Notes: generated by a model from the letters alone, not told the origin. A DNA stretch of 64,000 bases from Nissolia schottii (GCA_003254905.1 QANU01020707.1:150188-214187); one strand, 5' to 3'. Counted from the first letter of the stretch, positions 46,787 through 59,944 are shown. Program-made: numbers and translations.

Positions 46787-47821
46787 ATACCTGGCGAGAC
46801 CTGAAAACAGAATGCATCTTTTCTTCCATTTCTTTCCCCTTTGCTCCCATGGAACCTGCTTGAGTTTCACACATAATCCAAGCACAATAATCCTATCTAA
46901 TCCAGGTCACAGGACCCTTCAGAATTATCTCCCTAAGCCTAACCAAATTTGCTAACATACATAAGCATATATTCAAGCATAATCATAAACATACACATAG
47001 CATCACATAACAACCATTCACCATCAAAGAGGTGATGAACTAGAGTTACCTACTTCCTCAAGAGCTTGTTGATGCTAGAGAAAAGATGGAATCAAGCCTT
47101 GCTTGCTTGCTTGATGTCCTCTTGACCTAAAAATGAAAACCTTGGATGATTATGGAAAACCTAGGTTATGGAAACTTTGATTCACCAAGTGATGAGAGAA
47201 TAATCTTACTTGATTGTCCTTTTGATGAATTTAAGAGTGAATTAAGGTGATAAAAGCAAAGGATGATGATTGAACTTTGGGGGATTTGGAGCTTTGTGGT
47301 CTTGGAACTTAGGAAGAGAAATGAAATAACTTTGGTGCATGTGTGTGTGTGTCTTCGGGTGTTGTGTGTTTCTCGTGGGGGATAGGGTGCCGTGGGAGAC
47401 TTAGTGGCCTTGGGCCCTAAGTGTTTTTATTTTTTCTCTGTATGGTTTTGGTCGTGTTCGTTCAGTAACTATTTATGTCCGAACGTCCTAAAAATATTTC
47501 AGACATACCGTTGTGACCCATTAATTTTTCTTGTTAATATTTAATCCTTTATTGAAATATTCTTGAATTTATTTTCATATTAATATATTTTACAGACTCC
47601 TGTGAGTCGGGATTAAATTCTAAAAATAACCTAATATTGACCCAAACGTCACCGGACGTCACGAGATCGTCAAATTATTAATTTTAACTAATATTACAGG
47701 GATAAAATTAATACTTGAATTTTATTTCATTTTTATCTCATCTTTTCCTTATTAATATATTCGTAATTATTTATTATGTGACATTTCAAATGAAGGGAAA
47801 AAGTCGGGTTGTTACATTGAA

Positions 47822-48424
47822 TACCCTAATGTTTCTTTGGTCTTCAATAATGATGTGCTTAGAGTTAGAAGTGATGCTCCTTGGCTTTTCAAGAAATATA
47901 CCCTGGATTTGAAGTGATGGAGAGATGAATATGAAAATCAAAGAAGAAGATCTTGCTCGAACCCTAATTTCGATCCATATATGGGGAAAACTAATATACT
48001 ACAAGACAAAAGAATTAGGGATGATTTAGAAGACCTTAGATTAATATATTCTCTTCTCTCTTAAGTTCTCATGTTAATTAGTGTTTTGTTTCATACAATT
48101 ATTTGGGAAACCTCTGTGTCAAAATTGGACCACCTTGTATTTGTTTTTCTCCATGATGAGAGAATATAATCAACATTTTTCGTTAAGAAAAATGTCATCA
48201 TAAATTTTTAATTTCCCATAAGTAGAGAATGACATTTACGGTCATTCATGGACTAGGGCATTAAATATAAAGTCCATCACGTACTAATACTAACTTATAA
48301 ATATTTCTAAGTGTTCACCATGAATCATGACAGATGAGGTACATGACAACTCGATCAGGGTAAATGACGGTTAATTTCAATCTGAGGGTCATTAGTGTAG
48401 TAAGTAGTGTGACGATAGGTAATG
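47822..48424. other. Flank of the retrotransposon insertion
   Basis: A frame continues from the TTGAA duplication to TGA at 47915-47917 (VEYPNVSLVFNND, then RSDAPWLFKKYTLDLK). It reads like the 3' end of a coding region, but upstream it is open for only a few codons at the other side of the insertion. Not recognised. The rest is AT-rich with nothing seen. Confidence 0.3.
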
Positions 48425-48969
48425 CAACACACAAGTTGAGTTAGGTCGGGTTTGGAGTAAAAAAGTCTAACCCAATTAAATCTCTACGATTTGGGTTGGT
48501 TCAATTTTTTCTTTTTTTTCCCATGAAACACTCGACTCGACCTAACCTGACCATGTATAGGTTGGATTAGGTCAGGTTATTGGGTAACCCATCACTTTAT
48601 CTTTTTAAAATTTTTAAATTCATAAATAGCATAAAAAAATTGAAAAAAAGGAATAATTGTATATATTTTTACGTAATGAGACAATGGTGTGAGGATAAAG
48701 ATGAAATAAATAATAATAATAAAATGTATATATGTTTACATGATGAGACAATGATTTAAGGGAAAAAAATAATTTTTTAAAAAAATATTAGGGTCATCGG
48801 GTCATGTTGTCGAGTTTAATTTTGTAACATGATACTTGACTTGATTGGAGATCAGGTTCATCAAATTTTACCCGAACAAACCTGATGATCCAACCTAACC
48901 TGAAAATATTTTATTGGGTTGGATTGGATTTGTTGGGTCATTGGATTGACCCGTACCCATGTGCACCCC
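48425..48969. mobile_element. Diverged hAT-like non-autonomous element
   Basis: The right end ...GACCCGTACCCATGTGCACCCCTA matches the inverted-repeat form of the two hAT copies (TAGGGGTGCACATGGG). The interior has GGTCGGGTTTGG and GGTTGGATTAGGTCAGG words on both sides. A possible 8-bp duplication is GCAACACA / ACAACACA. The left end is poorly kept. Confidence 0.45.
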
Positions 48970-49945
48970 TAACAACACAGAGGTTCGTGATGATTATTTC
49001 CAATATCTAAGGGGATAGGATGAGAGGTAGCACAAGGTCTTTGAAGCTTGTTATGGTTATCATTAACCTAAAGGCAAACAAGATGGTAAGTGGCTAGTTA
49101 GATCAAAGATATATGGACAAGTGAAGTTGCGTGTTGTGAAGGCTTTGCATCAGAAAACATGATTTGACGGTCAAAATTCAAATGCAAACTTATGACGAAG
49201 AAGGTGTAGAAGGGATTAAATAACTGTCAGGCCTAAGTTTTTCTACAAATAAGATGTGTTAGATACTCATTTTCTCAAGTTTTAGGATTCACAAACTTAC
49301 GAACACCCTCACATGCTCGACTTTACCTCCAATGGCATCATAGAGCACGACGAAAGTCAAGTACATGTCCTGAAGTTGACATTTTCTTTTCCTTTTAGAT
49401 TAGACCAGTTTATACCTAGACACTTTCTTACTTATATTTCTTTCCACATTTTGTCACTCTAATTCTATTTGTAAGACATAATTTTTCTAATCAAGTTTCT
49501 ATACCATCTGTTCTTGCACTCCTCTCTTTGGATATGAAACTTGAACAAACAAAAATAATCAATACATATTTCTAACAATTTCTCTTATGCTCCTCACTTT
49601 AACAAGTATAATTAAGTAACAAAAAGTTCATACATTGACAATTACAGAGCAAACTATCTAGAACAAAACACAATAAAAGGGACAATACATAATTCTCGTT
49701 CAGTTTATCTGTTTCTAAGACTCTACAAAAGAAATTTTTTCAATTCTTTGAACTGGGATCCTGAAACAAAATGGAAATGTTGATTATTTATTGTTGACAA
49801 TAAATACCAAAAATCACCGAAAACATAAAAATATATATTTGACTTTGATAGCCACAACTTGCCATGCACCCATGCACATGAAGAATTTGATTAGATGATC
49901 AATGCAAGTATAAAAACTAAACTCTTTACTATATACGTGTGTGTC
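48970..49945. other. AT-rich intergenic DNA, nothing recognised
   Basis: No open frame of note, no RNA gene, no clear repeat boundary. Confidence 0.5.
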
Positions 49946-50480
49946 ATGCAAGGTTGTCAAACTCGAGAGTTTAAACAAACTCGTGAAACCTTAACAAACT
50001 TGAATTGTAAATTCGAGTCGTAAACTCGTAATTACGAGTTTACATATGTAAAAATATGTTATAAGCAATATAATTAGGAACTAAGCATGATTAAATATTG
50101 TATTTATAATTGGCATTGAATAATGTTAACTTTAAAATAAATAAATGAAAGAGATATTATAAAATATTCCTTAATGTATGACACTTTGTTGTAACGTCAT
50201 ACTTTATTTTGTATGTGTATTACTTTATAGTTCGATAAAACATAACTCAATTATGATAAATATATACAATTAGCTTAATAAATTTAATAGATACTATCTT
50301 CCATAAAAAAAAAAGTCAACTAAGTATCTAACAAAGTTATCAAATTTGTACATTTTCAGGTAAACTCGTGTATATATTGATTTTAACTCGTAAACTTGCT
50401 AGTTAAATTGAGAGTTTATTTAAACTCGTATGAGTTTACCAAAATAAAGTTTACATAAGAGTTTAACAATCATGGTGTCA
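49946..50480. mobile_element. MITE with GTTGTCAAACTC-type inverted ends
   Basis: The left end AAGGTTGTCAAACTCGAGAG and the inverse of the right end GAGTTTAACAATCATG (CATGATTGTTAAACTC) are inverted partners. GAGTTTA / TAAACTC words recur throughout. Non-coding. The TGTGTCATG outside both ends may be a target duplication. Confidence 0.5.
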
Positions 50481-51415
50481 TGTGTGTGCATGTGAGACTG
50501 AAAGAGAGTTTAATTGCTATATATTATCAATGAAAAAAAGTTTGATATTGTCATCTAATAATATATTATCACATTAATAAAAGTGATTTAGTCTTAAAAA
50601 ATCTCTCTCTTATATATATATATATAACATCTCATGATTATTGAACCCTACATATAATTTTATATATGTAAAAAATAATAAGAGAAAACCAAGTGCACTT
50701 CAAGATATCATATATGCTTAAAACTATCATTATTTACTCAACTCAGATTCCAGACCAAAATAGGGTTATTGTCAAAACATCTAGAAGGCCATACGATTAA
50801 CTGGAAAGTATTATTATTATTATCATTACTTTAATTAAGATCCTGCCGTCCTCACCATAGATAGATGAAGCATGATGTCGTGTGCTTTGCAATAATATTG
50901 CAACCTACCCGTTGCACCTAATCAAAACATTGTTGTTTTTTTCCCCTATAAATTTAAACAATAATTAATATGGAGTTGGCCATTTCTAAATTTGACTTGC
51001 AAATGATATACCGTCACCAATGCATGAATTTATATCCTATTTGATCATAATCAATTGGGAATTTACAGTCCAATGATGGGGAATATATTTCCTGTCCAAG
51101 AGGCATAATTCTCTCTAAGCAACTCACATATTCCCATTATGTTATGTCAATTTGTGTTAAAGTTTCTAATTAATCACATATATTTTTGACATTAGTGAAG
51201 TCTACTTTATGTACAAAAGTTATTGTTTGATTATTCTAGATTAAAGTAATCTTTTAGTTGCTGTAATTGCACTTAAAGGGTCCACCAGAACCCAGCGGTT
51301 TATATCAGTACGATCCTCAAGGGCCTAGAATAATAGTGATTCATCATCATAAGTCCAAATATTGATTACTTAAATAATTATACAACTAGCTATTTGACAG
51401 TTCATGAGAAAGCTC

Positions 51416-51454
<39 letters not shown>

Positions 51455-53538
51455 CTTGTCGCTAAGGATTTGGTTCTTTTGCTGTTAGTTAGCACATGTT
51501 TTGGGAATTAAATGTTCACTCGTCCTTCTTTAACAATCTAATCAATCATTAACAATTCAGTGAAAAAAAAAAAAAAACAGTTGTGTTAACCAGTGTTCTA
51601 AGAGTGTGTTTCCAATTTGCTTTAGAGAGAAAAAGATATGTATATGAGATTTATAAGCTTTGCTTTTAGGAGGGAAGAACTTTTAAGGATTTTATTAACA
51701 ATTTGAAACCTTCAAAACTCTTATTTCACGATTCGTTTTTTTTTTTAATTATTATTTTATTTTAATATAATTTACTGTCTTATTTCTATTAAAATGTTGA
51801 AATATCATTTTTCTATTTTCTTAATGTAAATATCAATTTTTTATCAATACATTAAGATATTTAATTACTTTTAAAATGATAAAATATTTATAAAATGTTT
51901 AAAATTTAGATTTGAACTCTTATTCAGGGTCTTTTTTCAAGAATCAAACCATGTCCTCTTTCTGAGGCCTCAGTGACATAATGTGCCTCCACCATACAAA
52001 TTAAATCAAGTTTTGCTAAAATTAATATTCGATTAACTCCTTTTCTGTTTTCTCTCACACATTCTAATCAATTCTGCAAGAAATATTTTTTTAAACACTA
52101 ACTGATCAATTAATCATCAAAACTAAAAGCCATGAAAAGAATTTGTTAAAAGTCAAATTAAAAAAGTGAATGCACTGGACTTTTTCCTTTCACCAATAAC
52201 TGCCACCAACCTCATATAGTTCACGTAGATGTCACCCTTTATATTTTAGCCTTGTTGATACGATATGCAGAATCACACAATGACATATGTATACCATGTT
52301 TAGATTCACAAAATTACTTTTAGAAAAACTGCCATTTTCATACATAAAATATGTTATAATATACTGAGACGTGAAAGATTATTTATCCCATAGAAGCAAG
52401 CATCTTGACTAATATATGAAAATATTGTAAAGGAAGTCTATGACATGATGATCCGAAATAAATCTCATGATATATTTGTTGACAAGGTATTTGAAGATTA
52501 AAAATTTGGAATAATGTTTAGTATAATAGATCGAGTTTAATTTCTATTTCATTCACAGTGTAAAATTTGTTACACTATCATTTAATTAATTTTTTTTAAT
52601 ATGCATTGCTTTTGAATGAGTAAGAAAAGATACATTATTATTTAATTAAATCTTTTGATATATATGACTTTTGAAGGAGTGAAAAATGATATCAACTATT
52701 TATGTTAATGTATGAAGATTTGATTGATTGGCGTGTAAAACAAATTTAATGGTAATTTAGTAATGCATGATCAAATATAAGAATTATATTAATTAGTTTA
52801 AGGATTTTTATGCCTGTCATGAAATTTTGTATTAATAAAAGTGTTTGACGTGTATTTTCAACTTTCAACCATATCAAAAGTCACAGCGCGCACACGCACG
52901 CATATTTATCATAAAAATGCATCGAACTTAATATCTAAACACAATGCAATAGCAAAAAGAAAAATTAAAAGATAAGAGATGCAATTATAAAATACTCTTT
53001 TGTTTGAAAATTATCTTAGAATGGTTTTTCTACGATCTTAAAAAGATCTTTTTTATATGATGAAAATTGAAACTACCAGTAAAAAAAATATCTTTTATAT
53101 AATTTTCTAATAATTTATTTGGTCAAAGGAACTTTTAAATATATAAAATCGTACATTTTGTTTTCTAAAATGAAGATTTTTTTTTATATATAAAAAATAA
53201 TAGCGTACGCAACCCAACCGAAAGTCCTATGTGACTTTGAGCCATACGTACCAGACTAATATTAATTAATTAGTTAATAATACATAGAATATATGCCTTG
53301 CCATGTATACAATGGGCCTCAGCGGCCCCATGCCTGGGCCCATTTCTTGATTGACTTGAGACATCATTGGGCTAGCAAGCACCAAGTTGCAATATATAAT
53401 AATGTCAAATCTATCATTTGATATGTCTAAAAGCGAATTTGTCATTTAAAAAAAATTAATCAGCTATTTTATCATCAAGAGAAATCAGTTACTTGACTTT
53501 CAAGAACATACATCTCGAATATTAATATTCCTATTATC
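50481..53538. other. AT-rich intergenic DNA
   Basis: No gene or RNA supported over about 3 kb. Contains TA runs (50615-50630 and 51421-51452) and many A/T tracts. 52540-52720 has two related AT-rich stretches (TTATTTAATTAA...GAAGGAGTGA / TTTGAATGAGTAAG) suggestive of an old inverted or duplicated MITE, too decayed to call. Confidence 0.4.
51421..51452. repeat. AT dinucleotide microsatellite
   Basis: About 15 uninterrupted TA units. Confidence 0.95.
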
Positions 53539-53555
53539 ATATATAATTAGTTTAT

Positions 53556-53739
53556 ACCAATGGAGGTTGATCCAAGTGGTAAGCGTCTTGGTATCACTTA
53601 AGCAATGTCCCGAGTTCGAGACCTTGTGTACGCAGTTATTCCCGCAGTGAGACTCACCCGCCATTGCCAAGTGCGCGACTCGGATCGGCCCGGATTAGTC
53701 AAGGCAAAGCCTTAGATATCGGATAGGCAACCTAAAAAA
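53556..53739 (+). mobile_element. tRNA-derived SINE with 17-nt target duplication
   Basis: Box A TGATCCAAGTGG (about 53568) and box B CGAGTTCGAGACC (about 53611) are well kept at tRNA-like spacing. A tRNA-unrelated body and a short A tail (53734-53740) follow. A perfect 17-nt direct repeat, starting ATATATAATTAG and ending TTTAT, lies at 53539-53555 and 53740-53756. It moved by LINE machinery, and the intact duplication suggests a fairly recent insertion. Confidence 0.92.
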
Positions 53740-53756
53740 ATATATAATTAGTTTAT

Positions 53757-55603
53757 TTATTTGATTCCAAATCAAAACTCAATGATTACAACCGACCAGT
53801 GATTTCTACAATAGGAAGATGACTTTCTCAAAGAAACGAAATATGATAGTGCTTCAATTATTAACATGACATCTTTATACGTTACAGATGGGACTTTTAT
53901 CAGGGTGGTTTTGGTTTAGAAAACTAAAAATGACCACTATCAAGTGAAATTCTTATGTCTTTCTTAAGTATATAATAGAAAAGTTGATTCAATTAAAATT
54001 TGACACTATTATATGCTGTTTGATACTTTTACTATATTAACCGAGATGTTAGAGATATAAATGAATAAGAATATAACCAACAAAGCCCAACATAGTATAT
54101 AAAAGACTGAGTTTTTTAAATGTTTAGTTAAAAGTTCAATTCTTGGTGGTGTATATGGACAAGGTTGGTCAAGTTGGTCCATCTTGGGTCCAAGACCCTA
54201 AAAGGAAAACATCCATGTTGGAAGAGACGACCACAATATTCCGATCTAAATCAGTTGGTCTCATTAGTAGTGTAGTCTGGATACTAGTGCAATAAATAAA
54301 ATAAATTGATTGTAAAAAAAATTAATATCAATTTAGTTATAATACTTTTGAATTTTGAAATTAATTTATTTAGGTACTAGTGATTTTGATATTAAATATT
54401 TATTAAATTATATATTTGTAAGAATTAAATTGAGGTTTAAAATTCAAAGGGTGAGAATTAATTTAAAGACTTTCCTTTTCAAGAACACCTACAAACTTCT
54501 CCTGATTCAAAAATCTAAAGAATATTATAACTTAGCTGGTTGGCAAATTAAGAACTTGGAATGGGAGGCCATGTTACTAGGTTTCAAACCTTCGGTAGTT
54601 GTAAATTTGCGGTCTATATATGTTTGGCTCCATGCTTATATTATCCATATTCCAAAGAGTTCTAGACTCCTCAGGGTTAATAATTATTAATTCATCACCA
54701 ACGACTAGGTGGGCTTTAATGGAGACAAATAGCTCCCTAGTGATTAAGTGGTCCTCCACTTAGAGGACACCATAGCTCCCTTTTATGTCATACTGCCATG
54801 TTACAATCCTCTTTAACTTGATTATGACATTTTAAGTATCCCCCCTCTCCTCTTACATGTGTAGTAAAGCTTAATTTGTTAGATTTTTTTTATGCATGGT
54901 GTTGCTATTGATTGAAGAACTTCTTTACTTTTATGAAATGGATTGAATTGAATGGATCTATTGTCTATTCCTTCCGTATTAAATTAATTAATCGACATTT
55001 TATTTTTTTCATTTATAAATATATATATATACACACACACAATACATATATATTAATGTATGAATGAACTTAAAAATGTGAAATAGATAATTAATTTGTG
55101 ACAGAGGAGTGATTATTTTAAGAAAATCCATGTAGTTATTGAGTTTGAAAGTACCGTGTGTTATTTAGTGCTCAATAGCAAGTGTACTGTATTGCTGGAT
55201 AGTGATGCAGCGTGGCCTTGAGTAACTAGGTTTTTTCTTTAAAAAAATTATTCAAGGAAGAATGCGGTCCAAACATGGTTAATATATCGATACAAGTCAC
55301 AAGCACCACAACATGCGGTCCAAACCACCAGAAAATTACAATGCAACACCGCACACCCAATACAACCTAAAATGATAGCCACAAAGTTGAGTAACTAGGT
55401 CTTTAATGAGATTAAAACTATATATATATTAATTATATAGAAAATGGTTATTTTTCACACCACAAATATATAAACACCGTGACAATGACATCATGTAGGA
55501 CCACAAAATATAATAAAAATAAATTTTCAAAACACTCTCTCCTTGCTCTCACTCTCTCTAGTCTATATTTAAAACATGCGGGTATCAATATAATAGAAAT
55601 ATG
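53757..55603. other. AT-rich intergenic DNA
   Basis: A 111-codon open stretch at 54355-54690 has no recognisable domain and AT-driven composition; not called. Repeated alternating AT/AC near 55018-55045. Nothing else seen. Confidence 0.45.
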
Positions 55604-56968
55604 TGTTACAACCTGAAAGTTGTGATTGGCACGCAAGGGACAAGTTCCCTTGCAGAAGCCTCTAAACGTGCTAAAACATGAGCATTCATGAGAACATAAC
55701 TAAAATTAATTGTATCTCACAAACTGGTTTTCTATACAATTGAAAATGTAATAATTGTTTTACATGTACAACTGAATATAAATCCTATTACTAATTGTAA
55801 TGTCTAAAGACCTTGTCAGTGGCCCACTAGAGCAACTATAACTGAAAGTAACTAAGGACACTGAACACTCCATTACGAAACGGAGCTCATAATAGACTCA
55901 TAGACTGATACTACCACTGCACTAAATAATTAAATTCATGGTCCTCACATGTCTAAAACAAATAGATGATGGGGTGGGGATATCACTCAGTGAATGGGCA
56001 CCACGATACCACATCACATAAGATATATTGAAAACATGATTAATCATATATTAATAATTCGATAAAGCAATAACTGAATCATGCAGGTATACATACAGGG
56101 CACTGATATCACAAATATAAATCTAAAAGCATACTAAAACAAATGGAAACATTGCAACAAATAATTATACAAACACTAGGCCACACATTATAGATAATAA
56201 CACCACTGCTGAGTTTGTTGAGTTGTATATGAGGTCTTATGGTGTATCTGCACAACCTGTCTAGCTAAACAAAAGTGTCACGTGGATCGCTGAGATGCCA
56301 CGTAGCTACTGATACTGAATTTGTCCACCTCCTCTCGAGGGGTCGAGGAGAACAAGTCTCAACCTTGGTCAAGGAAGAACAAGTCCAACCTTGCTTCGCC
56401 TGGATAAATCCTTGCGGTATCTGGTATGCTGAACCCATAGGGGAATACTAAGAATCTGTGGGTACGTTGAACCCATGTCTGGGACTCACTGAGTATGCTG
56501 AACTCGTGCCAATAAGAAAATTAGATATAAGGTCATAACTATATAGGGTCTTATGGTGTATTAGAACAACTTTCCCGTCTGGTCTTCATTGGGCCACAAA
56601 TATACCAAACTACACACAAACAAACACCTGTGCAACTATCTAAATTCTATTTATCTGGTGTGATCCTATCCTACCATTGATTCGGGTATCCTATATTTTT
56701 ATCTGAGCTGCTACATGGGTTATTGGATCTACTGCGTGCCAGAGCTACCTGAGTTATCTAGGTCATTATATTTATTATTTTATCATCTACATGTCATGCT
56801 GGGGATTACTAACTATATTAATTATTAGATCTAGTTCTTTTACTAAGTGGTTTATCTATCCGAACTACTGTAACTGAATAACCTAACTAAGTTAAGGATT
56901 GCGGCTTGTGTCACCTATTACTGACCGGCTGACGGCTGACGGAAGACTGGTAGTTACTGTAATTGATC
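55604..56968 (+). repeat. LTR-like repeat starting TGTTACAACC
   Basis: Its start (GGCACGCAAGGGACAAGTTC, GAAGCCTCTAAACG) parallels 10701 and 56969. The middle repeats TATGCTGAACCCAT-like words (56425-56515). No coding capacity. End and target duplication not resolved. Confidence 0.4.
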
Positions 56969-57290
56969 TGTCACACCCCAACTTTGGAGGTAACCGGCAC
57001 ACAAAGGACTAGTTCCCTTATGGAAGCCTCTGAAACGCTTTTCGTAAAAACATGCACTTTAACTTTAATTACAATAAATAAAACTTTTATTTTTTGAATA
57101 AACATACACTCTTTTGTAATAAACATAAATATACATGATACGCGACTGGTTCGAGGATCCTTCCTATATACAATTAGAGCACTCTAGACATGACTTGATT
57201 ACAAAATAAAAATAAACTAACAATTCTTATAGGTAGCTTCACCTCAAGGTGAACTGCTGACTCTTGGATACTGATGACGTTGTACCACGC
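56969..57290 (+). repeat. LTR-like repeat fragment, close to 10701
   Basis: Starts TGTCACACCCC and matches 10701-11020 closely over about 320 bp (GGACTAGTTCCCTTATGGAAG, CACTCTAGACATGACTTGAT, AGGTAGCTTCACCTCAAGG). It is cut off at about 57290 where retrotransposon gag sequence begins. Confidence 0.6.
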
Positions 57291-58239
57291 ACGATTTCAA
57301 TAGTAATGACTTCTCCCATGAGGGACAATTGTTTTTCACGCAACTCCTTATCTAATTCTACCTCCACAACAGAAACCATCTATGAATTCTTTAAATTGAA
57401 ATGACTTACCCTTTTCTATTCTTTCTCTAGGATTAGTTTCTTTGTACTATAGGCATTCGCAACTAGTTAATTTAAATCATAGCACTTCACAAACATCAAT
57501 TTCTCCTTCAATTGTGGATGCATGTTGTTCACAAAAATCTTAATACATTCAGACTCAGGAAGATGCATACAACACTTGCTGCAAATCTTCCTAAATCATT
57601 CAATGAATACCTGGACTGACTCTTTAACTTGTTGTTTGATAGCCATCAAATCAACCCTAAAGACTCAAGAAGAACCTTAAAGAACCTTTCATGGGACAGT
57701 TTTTCCATATCTGACCAATTTCAAACATCATTTCGAGGCAAAGATGAGTACCAAGAGAAAGCTAACCCTGTTAAAGAAACAAGGGACATTTGGACCCGCA
57801 TGAAATCATTCTGGCTAGCCTTAAAACATTGTGCTATAAAACGGATAACATGTTCCATAGATGATTTGCCATATTCTCAAAATCTAGCATCTTGAATCCT
57901 CTAGGAAAAGGTACTCCATGCATCCAATCAGGATAATGCTTATGATAAATGGGCTTCTTCAAAGGCTTCAACTGAATACCAAAATTCCTCCTCATTGCTC
58001 CAACCATCATGTTTGCATCAAACACTGGTGGTACTGGATCCCTAGGATTTTCACCTTGAACATTTGGTCGTGGACCTCCAAGATCTAAGAAATTCATGCC
58101 TTGGGTCCTAGGACCAACTCATTGTTGAGCAAATTGATTATGATTCTAACACTGGTTCGCCCATAGCTACTGTACATTGGTATTCCCCATCCACGAAGTT
58201 TGGATATTAGTCATCTGTTGATTACCCATAGTATTGAAT

Positions 58240-58450
58240 GCTTGGTGATAAGGACCAGTATATAACTTTTGTTGGTAACCACCAATGCTTAGATGTTGTC
58301 GGTAACCGCCAACATTTGGATCTTGTTGGTAAACTCCCACGTTTAAGGGCTATTTGTAACAGCCAACTTTTGTGGGTTGTTGGTAATTGCCAATATTTTG
58401 TGGTTGTTGATAATCACCCATATTTGGTGCTTACTACTAGGAGCCATCCA
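58240..58450 (-). repeat. GYQQ-type tandem coding repeat in gag
   Basis: About 10-residue units of the form NVGGYQQ-D-P / NVGGYRQHLSI / GGYQQKLYTG repeat in the gag frame. The DNA shows it as repeated GTTGGTAACCACCAA-like words on the + strand. Confidence 0.7.
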
Positions 58451-58531
58451 AGTTTGTTGCTTGCTGGAAACCATCCACAGTTGTTGCTTACTAGTAATCA
58501 CTTCCACTAACAAATGACTGTTGTAAACCAC

Positions 58532-59944
58532 TGATAAGCGTCATATTTTAGGTATTTTCATAGGTTAGAATGAAACTTATCTACTTGGTTTTCTATGAAT
58601 TCACTAACCAAATTTCCCACTTTTGTTGGATTTTAATATAGTTCAAGAGGATGGATACAATTATTATAAAATGATGAATTTGAAGCTAAATGCCCACAAA
58701 GGTAAGAGGCATAGAGCAAAGGAAATGCAAGGCAAGCAAAATTGAAGGAGAAAAAATATCTTAGGACCGCTCATTGCCCTATTATGACCGCTCAGCGCCC
58801 TCTGTACAAATGGGATTACTTAAGAGTAAAGCAACTTAAGAGTGAAACAATCCCAAACCGCCTTGCAATCTGCTCAGCGCCCCTGCAGTCCGATCAGCAC
58901 TCTAACAAGATAAGGTCAAGCCTCCTTTGAAAAACTAACAAAGCTTCATGCCAAAAAAAAGCCTAACCGCCAAGGATGCTCAGCGGTCCACTGAAACCGC
59001 TCAGTGGACCCTATTAAAATTTTCTATAAATAGAGCATGAGCATTCAGATTCGGGGCTTCAACCTTTCATACACTTCCAGAACACAAAATACAGAGCTAA
59101 GGGCACAACAACGAAGAGGAAGATAGAGAAGAAGCCAAGAGTGATCAAGGAGCACGACGACACTTACCATGACGGCGTGAGAACGTGTCATGGTGAGTGT
59201 CCATCACCTTTTTCTTTGATTTCTTCTTATAAGATGGATTTATAATCCTCTTTTTGTTGGGATTTTGAGGAATATTATGGTGTGATTGTATCCATATAAC
59301 TCTTGTATATATGAAATCTATCAGTTTCCGTGATTTACAGGAATTGATCTTATGCTTAATGCTTGTTTTAGTTTAGCTACCTAAAGCATGATTTGAAACT
59401 TGATTGTTTGTGAGTGAGAACTGCATTCATTAAGTTGGAACTATATCAAATCATCTAATATTCCTAACTGCTAGAAAATAGAGTTAGGGTTATTAGTCGT
59501 TTTAACACCTGAACTCATATATCGGTTTGTTTTGTTAGTTTGTGCAAGAGATTGACAAAATGATAAAGGAAATTGAGTGATCTTTTCATGTTCGAAAGAG
59601 ATGATTAAGGTAAGAATTGGCAGCGAGGAATCAAAGAATTGATAATTCATATGCATTGAGCAATGGATTTATGAAGACTGTAATATGATTCAATTCCCAA
59701 CAAGCTTCATAATCTGCTTTTAATTCGTTGTCATTTTATCTTTTGTTTAATTTATTTACCTTAAAAATCACTTTACAAATCCATCACTCTATTGATTGAT
59801 TAATGGAACTCAAGAATGGCTTTATTCAACTCAACTCCCTGTGGATACAACTATACCCGACTATACTGCAATTGAATATCTTGAGGATTTGAAAGCTGTA
59901 AAGTAGGATATATAAAATGGCAAGAGTATAAAAAGCTTTCAACA
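58532..59944 (-). mobile_element. Solo LTR (1413 bp) inserted in gag
   Basis: TGATAAGCGTC... at 58532 and ...TTTCAACA at 59944, with a perfect 5-bp duplication ACCAC at 58527-58531 and 59945-59949. The gag frame reads through once it is set aside. The LTR is unrelated in sequence to the 2.7-kb LTRs, but carries CGCTCAGCG-like words (58766-59005). Strand is uncertain; TATAAATAG near 59024 would suit the + orientation. Confidence 0.85.
58766..59005. repeat. CGCTCAGCG-like words in the solo LTR at 58.5 kb
   Basis: One exact CGCTCAGCG (58789), two further GCTCAGCG, and variants CGCTCATTG, CGATCAGCA and CGCTCAGTG within 240 bp. Confidence 0.85.

Larger units (their letters stand above)
34818..47816 (-). 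mobile_element. Ty3/gypsy chromovirus-type retrotransposon, 13 kb, with nested solo LTR
   Basis: Flanked by a perfect 5-bp duplication TTGAA (34813-34817 and 47817-47821). On the minus strand: 5' LTR (47816-45032), tRNA-Met-type primer site, gag with zinc knuckle, protease, reverse transcriptase, RNase H, integrase with chromodomain-like tail, polypurine tract, 3' LTR (37644-34818). Domain order, chromodomain, tRNA-Met priming and 2.8-kb LTRs fit the Tekay/Del chromovirus group. The LTRs differ by a couple of percent by eye, so it inserted fairly recently, yet gag-pol has at least six in-frame stops and one frameshift. A related solo LTR interrupts it at 40692-43360. Confidence 0.95.
45032..47816 (-). 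repeat. 5' LTR of the 13-kb element (2785 bp)
   Basis: TG...CA ends, TTGAA duplication just outside at 47817-47821. The first 200 bp compared with the 3' LTR show about five substitutions, mostly transitions. Confidence 0.95.

Noticed and set aside
53556..53630. Possible tRNA gene
   Set aside because: Box A and B are tRNA-like, but no cloverleaf with acceptor pairing is visible, and flanking duplications show it is a SINE.
54355..54690. 111-codon open frame
   Set aside because: AT-driven composition, no domain, no splice or promoter context.
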